64,000 nt of DNA from Acidimangrovimonas pyrenivorans (GTDB taxonomy: Bacteria; Pseudomonadota; Alphaproteobacteria; Rhodobacterales; Rhodobacteraceae), in the NCBI RefSeq assembly GCF_042643245.1, contig NZ_JBHRSK010000004.1:1178001-1242000 (forward strand), in the 5' to 3' direction. Made by a program: the position numbers and the translations under genes. The notes beneath the pieces are model-generated. The model saw nothing but the letters and a program-made list of their open reading frames with translations. It was not told the DNA's origin and searched no databases. The first letter of the stretch is position 1; the number at the start of each line of letters is the position of its first letter. Of this stretch, positions 53,206 through 61,807 are shown piece after piece.

Positions 53206-54733
53206 GATCGAAACCCTGATCCCCGGCGCGACGACGCTGGAGCAACTCGAACGGCTGTGGCGCAGCGGCGCCGCCGCCCGGCTCGACCGCAGCTGCAAGA
53301 GCGACGTCGAAGCCGCCGCCGGCGCCATCGCGGCCGCGGCCGCCGGCGACGAGGCCGTCTATGGCGTCAATACCGGCTTCGGCAAGCTCGCCAGCCTGAA
53401 GATCGCTCCCCAAGACACGGCCACGCTGCAAAGAAACCTGATCCTGTCGCATTGCTGCGGCGTCGGCGAGCCCTGCCCGGCGCAGATCACCCGGCTGATG
53501 ATGGCGCTGAAACTGCTCAGCCTCGGCCGCGGCGCCTCGGGCGTGCGCTGGCAGATCGTCGAGCTGATCGAGGGCATGCTGGCCCGCGGCGTCACCCCGG
53601 TGGTCCCGGCCCAGGGCTCGGTCGGCGCCTCGGGCGACCTCGCCCCGCTCGCCCATATGGCGGCGGTGATGATCGGCGCCGGCGAGGCGGAATTCGAAGG
53701 CCGAACCCTGCCCGGCGCCGACGCCCTCGAACGGGCCGGCCTGACCCCGGTCGCGCTCGGCCCCAAGGAAGGGCTGGCGCTGATCAACGGCACCCAGTTC
53801 TCCACCGCCTGGGCGCTGGCCGGGCTGTTCGGCGCCTGGAACGCGGCGCAATCGGCGCTGGTGACCTCGGCGCTCTCGACCGACGCCATCATGGGCTCGA
53901 CCGCGCCGCTGCAACCCGAGATCCACAGCCTGCGCGGCCATGCCGGCCAGATCGAGGCGGCGGAATACATGCGCGCCCTGCTCGACGGCTCCGAGATCCG
54001 CGAGAGCCACCGCAACGGCGACAGCCGGGTCCAGGACCCCTATTGCATCCGCTGCCAGCCGCAGGTGACCGGCGCCGCGATCGACGTGCTGCGCCAGGCC
54101 GCGCGGACGCTGGAGATCGAGGCCAACGCCGCCACCGACAACCCGCTGGTGCTGACCGGCGCCGGCCGCATCGTCTCGGGCGGCAACTTCCATGCCGAGC
54201 CGGTGGGCTTCGCCGCCGACATGATCGCGCTGGCGATCTCCGAGATCGGCGCCATCGCCCAGCGCCGCATCGCGCTGATGGTCGACCCGACGCTGAGCTT
54301 CGACCTGCCACCCTTCCTGACCCCCGAGCCCGGCCTCAATTCCGGCCTGATGATCGCCGAGGTCACGACGGCGGCACTGATGAGCGAGAACAAGCACCTC
54401 GCCGGCCCGACCGTTACCGACAGCACGCCGACCTCGGCCAACCAGGAGGACCATGTCAGCATGGCCGCCCATGGCGCCCGGCGGCTGTCGCGGATGGTCG
54501 AGAACCTGACCCGCATCCTCGGCGTCGAGGCGATCTGCGCCGCGCAGGGGGTCGATTTCCGCGCCCCGCTGGCGACCTCGCAGCCGCTGCAGGCGGTGGT
54601 CGCCCGGCTCCGCGACGACATCGCCCCGGTGGCCGAGGACCGCTACCTCGCCCCCGACCTCGCCGCCGCCGCCACCCTGATCGCCACCGGCGCCCTGACC
54701 GCGGCCGCCGGCCTGCCCCCTCTTCTTCTTTGA
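53198..54733 (+). CDS. hutH: Histidine ammonia-lyase HutH
   Basis: A 511-residue lyase that removes ammonia from histidine to give urocanate. The electrophilic MIO group forms from A144-S145-G146 in GSVGASGDLAPLAH. Other typical parts are YGVNTGFGKLASLKIA near 55 and QDPYCIRCQPQVTG-type (VQDPYCIRCQPQVTGAAIDV) near 278. The ATG at 53198 matches the family start. The last three leucine codons and the TGA come from the CTTCTTCTTTGA boundary of a dispersed repeat, so the C-terminus ends inside the repeat. Confidence 0.96.
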   Translation: MAEIETLIPGATTLEQLERLWRSGAAARLDRSCKSDVEAAAGAIAAAAAGDEAVYGVNTGFGKLASLKIAPQDTATLQRNLILSHCCGVGEPCPAQITRLMMALKLLSLGRGASGVRWQIVELIEGMLARGVTPVVPAQGSVGASGDLAPLAHMAAVMIGAGEAEFEGRTLPGADALERAGLTPVALGPKEGLALINGTQFSTAWALAGLFGAWNAAQSALVTSALSTDAIMGSTAPLQPEIHSLRGHAGQIEAAEYMRALLDGSEIRESHRNGDSRVQDPYCIRCQPQVTGAAIDVLRQAARTLEIEANAATDNPLVLTGAGRIVSGGNFHAEPVGFAADMIALAISEIGAIAQRRIALMVDPTLSFDLPPFLTPEPGLNSGLMIAEVTTAALMSENKHLAGPTVTDSTPTSANQEDHVSMAAHGARRLSRMVENLTRILGVEAICAAQGVDFRAPLATSQPLQAVVARLRDDIAPVAEDRYLAPDLAAAATLIATGALTAAAGLPPLLL

Positions 54734-54773
54734 ACAAATACTCCGCGGGGGTCCGGGGGCGCGCAGCCCCCGG
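54722..54773 (+). repeat. Dispersed intergenic repeat, copy 6 (A1 subtype), supplies the hutH stop
   Basis: CTTCTTCTTTGAACAAATAC, then TCCGCGGGGGTCCGGGGG, and the hairpin GGGGGC-GCGCA-GCCCCC (54755-54771). It lies inside the hut operon between hutH and hutU. Its first bases form the end of the hutH reading frame. Confidence 0.8.
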
Positions 54774-54800
54774 CCTCCGCCACCAGCGAAAGGCCCTGCC

Positions 54801-56486
54801 ATGACCGACCCGCGCCACAACCTGCGAGACGTCTTCCCGCCCACCGGCCCCGAGATCAGCGCCAAGAGCTGGCTGACCGAGGCGCCGATGCGGATGCTGA
54901 TGAACAACCTGCACCCGGATGTCGCCGAGAACCCGCATGAACTGGTGGTCTATGGCGGCATCGGCCGCGCCGCCCGCACCTGGGAGGATTTCGACCGCAT
55001 CGTCGCCACTCTGAAGACACTGGAGGACGACGAAACCCTGCTGGTCCAGTCCGGCAAGCCGGTGGGGGTGTTCAAGACCCACAAGGACGCCCCTCGCGTC
55101 CTGATTGCCAATTCCAACCTCGTGCCGCATTGGGCGACCTGGGAGCATTTCAACGAGCTCGACCGCAAGGGCCTCGCGATGTACGGCCAGATGACGGCCG
55201 GGTCGTGGATCTATATCGGCACCCAGGGCATCGTGCAGGGCACCTACGAGACCTTCGCCGAGGCCGGGCGCCAGCATTACGACGGCAATCTCAAGGGCAA
55301 ATGGATCCTGACCGCCGGTCTCGGCGGCATGGGCGGCGCCCAGCCGCTGGCGGCGGTGATGGCCGGCGCCTGCTGCCTCGCCGTCGAATGCGACGAGGCC
55401 CGGGCCGATTTCCGCATCCGCACCCGCTATTGCGACGCCAAGACCCATTCGCTCGACGACGCCCTGGCGATGATCGCGCAATGGACCGCGGCCGGCGAGG
55501 CGAAATCGGTCGCCCTGATCGGCAACGCGGCGGACGTCTTCCCAGAGCTGGTCAAGCGAATGAAAGACGGCAGCGCGCGCCCTGACATCGTCACCGACCA
55601 GACCTCGGCCCACGATCCGCTGCACGGCTACCTGCCCGTCGGCTGGACCGTCGCCGAATGGCGCGCCAAGCAGGAGAGCGCCCCGGCCGAGGTCGAGGCC
55701 GCCGCCCGCGCCAGCATGAAGACCCATGTCGCGGCGATGGTCGATTTCTGGAACGCCGGCGTCCCGACGCTCGATTACGGCAACAACATCCGCCAGGTCG
55801 CCAAGGAGGAGGGCCTCGACAACGCCTTCGCCTTCCCCGGCTTCGTCCCCGCCTATATCCGGCCGCTGTTCTGCCGCGGCGTCGGCCCGTTCCGCTGGGC
55901 CGCGCTGTCGGGCGACCCGGAGGACATCTACAAGACCGATGCCAGGATGAAGGAGCTGTTTCCCGACAACGCCCACCTGCACCGCTGGCTCGACATGGCG
56001 CGCGAGCGCATCGCCTTCCAGGGCCTGCCGGCGCGGATCATGTGGATCGGGCTGGGCGAGCGCCACAAGGCCGGCCTCGCCATCAACGAGATGGTGCGCA
56101 ACGGCGAGCTGAAAGCCCCCGTCGTCATCGGCCGCGACCACCTCGATTCTGGCTCGGTCGCCAGCCCCAACCGCGAGACCGAGGCGATGAAGGACGGCTC
56201 CGACGCGGTCTCCGACTGGCCGCTGCTCAACGCGCTGCTCAACACCGCCTCGGGCGCGACCTGGGTCTCGCTGCATCACGGCGGCGGCGTCGGCATGGGG
56301 TTCTCCCAGCATTCCGGCATGGTGATCTGCTGCGACGGCTCGGAAGAGGCCGACCGCCGGCTCGAACGGGTGCTGTGGAACGACCCGGCGACGGGCGTCA
56401 TGCGCCACGCCGATGCCGGCTACGACATCGCCCGCGACTGCGCCACCGAACACGGGTTGCGCCTGCCCGGCATCCTGGGGAACTGA
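54801..56486 (+). CDS. hutU: Urocanate hydratase HutU
   Basis: A 561-residue NAD-dependent urocanase that converts urocanate to imidazolone propionate. The family N-terminus appears as LHPDVAENPHELVVYGGIGR. WILTAGLGGMGGAQPLAAVM and ISRDHLDSGSVASPNRETE-type (IGRDHLDSGSVASPNRETEA) follow. HHGGGVGMGFSQHSGMVICC is the conserved C-terminal region. It ends the hutI-H-U unit. A composite repeat follows it. Confidence 0.97.
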   Translation: MTDPRHNLRDVFPPTGPEISAKSWLTEAPMRMLMNNLHPDVAENPHELVVYGGIGRAARTWEDFDRIVATLKTLEDDETLLVQSGKPVGVFKTHKDAPRVLIANSNLVPHWATWEHFNELDRKGLAMYGQMTAGSWIYIGTQGIVQGTYETFAEAGRQHYDGNLKGKWILTAGLGGMGGAQPLAAVMAGACCLAVECDEARADFRIRTRYCDAKTHSLDDALAMIAQWTAAGEAKSVALIGNAADVFPELVKRMKDGSARPDIVTDQTSAHDPLHGYLPVGWTVAEWRAKQESAPAEVEAAARASMKTHVAAMVDFWNAGVPTLDYGNNIRQVAKEEGLDNAFAFPGFVPAYIRPLFCRGVGPFRWAALSGDPEDIYKTDARMKELFPDNAHLHRWLDMARERIAFQGLPARIMWIGLGERHKAGLAINEMVRNGELKAPVVIGRDHLDSGSVASPNRETEAMKDGSDAVSDWPLLNALLNTASGATWVSLHHGGGVGMGFSQHSGMVICCDGSEEADRRLERVLWNDPATGVMRHADAGYDIARDCATEHGLRLPGILGN

Positions 56487-56509
56487 TCCAGCTTCTTGCT
56501 GCTGAGCAA

Positions 56510-56617
56510 TATCCTCGGGGGTGAGCAGGCTTCCCGGAAACGCTCCGGTGGAGCGTTTCGCCTGCGAACGGGCGGAGCCCCGGGGCGCAAAGCGCAAGGA
56601 GGGGGCAGACAGCCCCC
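56510..56617 (+). repeat. Composite dispersed repeat, second copy (A3 subtype)
   Basis: Boundary AATATCCTCGGGGG, then GAGCAGGCTTCCCG, hairpin GAAACGCTCC-GGT-GGAGCGTTTC (56537-56559) and final hairpin GGGGGC-AGACA-GCCCCC (56601-56617). It is almost identical to 29153-29259; differences sit in loops and single bases. It lies between convergent hutU and ribD. Confidence 0.85.
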
Positions 56618-56626
56618 TTCTTCCCC

Positions 56627-57727
56627 TTACGCCGCTTCCCAGCGCATCATCACGTCGCCGCCCGCCGGCGCGCTTTCCACCAGCCGGAAGCGCGGCGCCT
56701 CGGCCAGCGCGCCGATGCCCAGCGCGCCCAGCGCCGGCCGGCCCTCGGCCCCCAGCGCCAGCCCGGCGGCGATGACCACCAGTTCGTCGACCAGTCCGGC
56801 GGCGAGAAGCGAGGCGCCGAGCGCGCCGCCGCCTTCGCAGAACACGCGCGTCAACCCGGCCGCGCCCAGAGCCGCCAGCATCGCCGCCGGGTCGAGCTGC
56901 CGCCCCTCGGCCGCGACCGGTATCAGCCGCGCGCCGAGCCCCTGCCAATAGTCGCTTGCCACCTGTTTGGTCTGGCCTGGATCGTGCAGCAGCCAGAGCG
57001 GCCCGGCGGCGACGCTTTCCGCCAGACGCCCGCCTTGCGGCAGGTCGAGCCGCCGCGCCGCGATCAGCCGCACCGGCTGGGCCACGTCGCCCAGCCCCCT
57101 GACGGTCAGCTGCGGATCGTCGGCCCGCGCCGTGCCGCCGCCGACCAGCACCGCGTCATGGGCCAGCCGCAGGGCATGGACCCGGCGCCGCGCCTCGGGG
57201 CCGGTGATCCACTGGCTCTCGCCGCTGGCCGTGGCGATCCGGCCGTCAAGGCTCGCCGCCAGCTTCAGCGTCATCATCGGCCGGCCCTGCCGCACCCGGG
57301 TCAGAAAGCCGCGATGGCCACGTTCGGCCGCCGCCGCCTCGATCCCCTCGGTCACCGCGATCCCGGCCGCCCGCAGCAGCGCGTGGCCGCGGCCGGCGAC
57401 GCGCGGATCCGGATCCTCCAGCGCCGTCACCACCCGGGCGACGCCCGCCGCCACCAGCGCCTCGGCGCAGGGCGGGGTCTTGCCGTGATGGGCGCAGGGT
57501 TCGAGCGACACATAAGCGGTGGCGCCGCGCGCCGCGGCGCCGGCCTGGGCCAGGGCGCGGACCTCGGCATGAGGCCGCCCGCCCGGCTGGGTCCAGCCGC
57601 GGCCGACGATCCGGCCATCCTTGACGAGAACGCAGCCGACCGCCGGGTTGGGCCAGCAGCCCCCCAGTCCGCGCGCGCCAAGCGCCAGCGCCAGCCGCAT
57701 GTAGCGGCCGTCGGCCTCGGCGCTCAT
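56627..57727 (-). CDS. ribD: Bifunctional riboflavin biosynthesis deaminase/reductase
   Basis: A 366-residue two-domain enzyme. The N-terminal deaminase domain (about 1-145) has the zinc motif GGRPHAEVRALAQAG and YVSLEPCAHHGKTPPCAEAL (20 residues). The C-terminal reductase (about 150-366) uses NADPH (LKLAASLDGRIATASGESQW; FCEGGGALGASLLAAGLVDE). Together they make two steps of riboflavin synthesis after GTP cyclohydrolase II. The ATG at 57727 fits the family; an in-frame ATG 35 codons upstream lies inside nrdR. It is co-transcribed with nrdR, 7 bases apart. Confidence 0.94.
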   Translation of the reverse strand: MSAEADGRYMRLALALGARGLGGCWPNPAVGCVLVKDGRIVGRGWTQPGGRPHAEVRALAQAGAAARGATAYVSLEPCAHHGKTPPCAEALVAAGVARVVTALEDPDPRVAGRGHALLRAAGIAVTEGIEAAAAERGHRGFLTRVRQGRPMMTLKLAASLDGRIATASGESQWITGPEARRRVHALRLAHDAVLVGGGTARADDPQLTVRGLGDVAQPVRLIAARRLDLPQGGRLAESVAAGPLWLLHDPGQTKQVASDYWQGLGARLIPVAAEGRQLDPAAMLAALGAAGLTRVFCEGGGALGASLLAAGLVDELVVIAAGLALGAEGRPALGALGIGALAEAPRFRLVESAPAGGDVMMRWEAA

Positions 57728-57734
57728 GCCCGGA

Positions 57735-58202
57735 TCACTCTTCGCCCGCTTGCGGCGGGCGCAGCTCCGAGACGAACTTGTCGAAATCGTCGGCGGCCTG
57801 GAAGTTCTTGTAGACGCTGGCAAAACGGACATAGGCCACGGTGTCGATCCGGGCCAGCGTCTCCATCACGATCTCGCCGATGGTGCGGCTGGGAATGTCG
57901 GTCTCGCCCATGCTCTCCAGCCGCCGGACGATGCCCGAGATCATCTGGTCGATGCGCTCGGGCTCGATCGGCCGCTTCTGCATCGCGATCCGGATCGAGC
58001 GTTCGAGCTTGTCGCGGTCGAAATCCTCGCGCTTGCCCGAGGACTTGATGACGACGAGGTCGCGCAACTGCACCCGTTCATAGGTGGTGAAGCGGCCGCC
58101 GCAGGCCGGACAGAAGCGCCGGCGCCGGATTGCCACATGATCCTCCGCAGGGCGGGAATCCTTCACCTGCGTATCGATGTTTCCGCAAAACGGGCAGCGC
58201 AT
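57735..58202 (-). CDS. nrdR: Transcriptional repressor NrdR
   Basis: A 155-residue repressor of ribonucleotide reductase genes. The N-terminal zinc ribbon has C3, C6, C31 and C34 (MRCPFCGN... FCPACGGRF). The ATP-cone domain follows (VVIKSSGKREDFDRDKLERS, then IRIAMQKRPI). It binds ATP/dATP and NrdR boxes. GAGGAGGG precedes the ATG. A perfect DnaA box lies about 30 bases upstream. Confidence 0.96.
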   Translation of the reverse strand: MRCPFCGNIDTQVKDSRPAEDHVAIRRRRFCPACGGRFTTYERVQLRDLVVIKSSGKREDFDRDKLERSIRIAMQKRPIEPERIDQMISGIVRRLESMGETDIPSRTIGEIVMETLARIDTVAYVRFASVYKNFQAADDFDKFVSELRPPQAGEE

Positions 58203-58228
58203 CGGCCCTCCTCGGTGTCACGTCAAGC

Positions 58229-58237
58229 TTATCCACA
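58229..58237 (+). promoter_or_regulatory. Perfect DnaA box upstream of nrdR
   Basis: TTATCCACA matches the DnaA-box consensus at all nine positions, 27 bases before the nrdR start. Confidence 0.5.
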
Positions 58238-58358
58238 GGCACTATAGGCCAGCCTCCACAGTTTGGGTAGAGGGAGATTTCCCCCACAAGATCACGCAGA
58301 CGCTTGTCGCCCGCGGGCCGGAACCCGTCGAATGCGGACGCGCGCCAGACCGCCCGCC

Positions 58359-58502
58359 ATGATGGGCTGGACCCTGGCCAGGCTGCGGGCCGAAGGCCAC
58401 CGAGCGACTGTCATCGCCACCGGCTTCGCCTGCCAGCGCATCCCGACCATCTTTCCGCTGCCGCATGACATCGCGATGGATGAGGCCGTGATCGCGCCAT
58501 AG
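58359..58502 (+). pseudogene. Doubtful 47-codon open frame, possible gene remnant
   Basis: A 47-residue frame (MMGWTLARLRAEGHRATVIA, then TGFACQRIPTIFPLP...). TVIATGFACQ recalls the end of FAD-linked oxidase/CCG proteins, where a VVADGFSC motif is common. It is too short to be a whole protein. It has no ribosome site and no neighbour that supports expression. I would treat it as a remnant or chance frame. Confidence 0.2.
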
Positions 58503-58523
58503 CGAAGGTCAGCCCGCTGCCTT

Positions 58524-58575
58524 CACTTTCTGCTCGAAAATATCCTCGGGGAGCGCGAAGGGCAGACAGCCCTTC
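58524..58575 (+). repeat. Dispersed intergenic repeat, copy 7 (A2 subtype)
   Basis: CTTTCTGCTCGAAAATATCC then TCGGGGAGC and the hairpin GAAGGGC-AGACA-GCCCTTC (58557-58575). It leads straight into the tandem array. Confidence 0.75.
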
Positions 58576-58755
58576 GCCCTTTCCTTGCGCCATTGTCCAA
58601 GTGCAATGGCGGCGGGGCAGACAGCCCCTCGCCCTTTCCTTGCGCCATTGTCCAAGTGCAATGGCGGCGGGGCAGACAGCCCCTCGCCCTTTCCTTGCGC
58701 CATTGTCCAAGGCCAATGGCGGCGGGGCAGACAGCCCCTCGCCCTTCCTTCGCGC
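58561..58755 (+). repeat. 55-bp tandem repeat array (about 3.5 copies)
   Basis: Units start at 58561, 58616, 58671 and 58726 (partial), each beginning GGCAGACAGCCC. Each full unit also holds an 8-bp stem CGCCATTG...CAATGGCG whose loop differs (TCCAAGTG twice, TCCAAGGC once). The period is not a multiple of three, so the array is not coding. Confidence 0.85.
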
Positions 58756-58762
58756 CGTCGCC

Positions 58763-59173
58763 CTAGCCCAGGCGGGCCGCCACCTCGCGCCGATGCGGCG
58801 CGCGACGATGTTCGAAAAGGTAAATTCCCTGCCAGGTTCCCAGTTCTGGCCGCCCTGAAATGACAGGAATGGACAGGCTAACCGGAAGCAGCGCCGCCTT
58901 GATATGGGCCGGCATGTCGTCCGGTCCCTCGTAGGTATGGCGCAGGTAGCTCATCGCCGGGTGGTCCGAGGGCGGCACCAGCCGCTCGAAGAAGGCGGCC
59001 AGGTCGGTCCGCACCTCCGGGTCGGCATTCTCCTGGATCAGCAGGCTGCACGAGGTATGGCGGACGAACAGCGTCAGCAGCCCGTCCCCCTGCCCGGCGG
59101 TCCAGTCGGTGACCTGGCGGGTGAACTCATAGAGGCCGGGGCCGGAAGTGGCGATGGTGAAGCGGGTCAGCAT
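58763..59173 (-). CDS. yjbQ: YjbQ family protein (UPF0047)
   Basis: A 136-residue protein of the YjbQ/UPF0047 family, which forms trimers and has been linked to thiamin phosphate chemistry. Signature segments are LLTLFVRHTSCSLLIQENAD (20 residues), LRHTYEGPDDMPAHIKAALL and the C-terminal GTWQGIYLFEHRRAPHRREV. The conserved His residues (RHTS, MPAHIK, FEHR) could bind a metal. The gene borders the tandem repeat array. Confidence 0.9.
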   Translation of the reverse strand: MLTRFTIATSGPGLYEFTRQVTDWTAGQGDGLLTLFVRHTSCSLLIQENADPEVRTDLAAFFERLVPPSDHPAMSYLRHTYEGPDDMPAHIKAALLPVSLSIPVISGRPELGTWQGIYLFEHRRAPHRREVAARLG

Positions 59174-59212
59174 GGCCGGAGCCTGCGCCAGCGCCGCCGC
59201 CGGCGCAAGGCT

Positions 59213-59605
59213 TCACCAGCGCCGGATGATCTCGGGCGGCTCGCAGAACTCTTCCGCTATGCCGGCGGCATAGCCGCGGGTCTCGCCCTTGAGCGAGATC
59301 AGCCCGGTCTTCTGCGCATCGGCCGCGTTCAGGGTGAAGCTGATGCCCTCGCCGGCCCGGCGCGGCGGCGGCGAGGCGCGGTAGACCATCGTCTGGATCG
59401 GCCGGCCCAGCCGGCGCGTCACGTATTCGCCCGCCGCGCACCAGAAATCACTCGTGCCGATCAGGCCGCCAAAGGCGACATGGAAGGTCTCGGGACCGGT
59501 CGGCGTCACGCTCAGCCCGTTGCGGGCGACGAAGCGGCCGGACGCCCCCGGCTGGACGGTGGCGCAGGCGGCAAGCAGAAGCGGGGCGAAGAGGGCAAGG
59601 CGCAT
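59213..59605 (-). CDS. Predicted lipoprotein of unknown function
   Basis: A 130-residue protein with a signal peptide and lipobox LAAC (C14, MRLALFAPLLLAACATV). The mature part (FHVAFGGLIGTSDFWCAAGE, LGRPIQTMVYRASPPPRRAG, FTLNAADA) contains a Cys and an aromatic-rich middle. It ends FCEPPEIIRRW. I do not recognise a functional domain. The earlier open frame is part of the rpoD gene's antisense region and is not used. Confidence 0.75.
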   Translation of the reverse strand: MRLALFAPLLLAACATVQPGASGRFVARNGLSVTPTGPETFHVAFGGLIGTSDFWCAAGEYVTRRLGRPIQTMVYRASPPPRRAGEGISFTLNAADAQKTGLISLKGETRGYAAGIAEEFCEPPEIIRRW

Positions 59606-59684
59606 GGTGAAGGCTCCAGACGGTAGAGCACACATATAGCGCGATCGGGACCGGGAACCAGTTCGGCAGGCCGGACGATCGACG

Positions 59685-59707
59685 AAAAAGGCGCCCCGCA
59701 GGGCGCC
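59685..59707 (-). terminator. Rho-independent terminator of rpoD
   Basis: On the minus strand GGCGCCC-TGCG-GGGCGCC is followed by TTTTT, five bases after the rpoD stop. Confidence 0.92.
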
Positions 59708-59712
59708 TTCGA

Positions 59713-61716
<2,004 letters not shown>

Positions 61717-61807
61717 GGTGCTCCTCATCGCGGGCCGAACGGTTCAGGGCGAATCATTCGGAACGGTTTATCGAATCATTAGCGCGAATCACAGGGACGG
61801 AAAGCGC

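Larger units (their letters stand above)
58203..58762. other. Intergenic region upstream of nrdR with tandem array
   Basis: 560 bases without a convincing gene. From left to right: nrdR promoter region with a DnaA box, a doubtful 47-codon open frame, a dispersed repeat boundary and the 55-bp tandem array. Each is listed separately. Confidence 0.7.

Noticed and set aside
58411..58716. Repeat-encoded small proteins across the 55-bp array
   Set aside because: The 55-bp period shifts the frame at each unit, so no repeated peptide is made. The frames arise by chance.
58561..58755. Possible CRISPR array in the tandem repeats near nrdR
   Set aside because: The copies are directly adjacent with no unique spacers, and there are no cas genes in the window.
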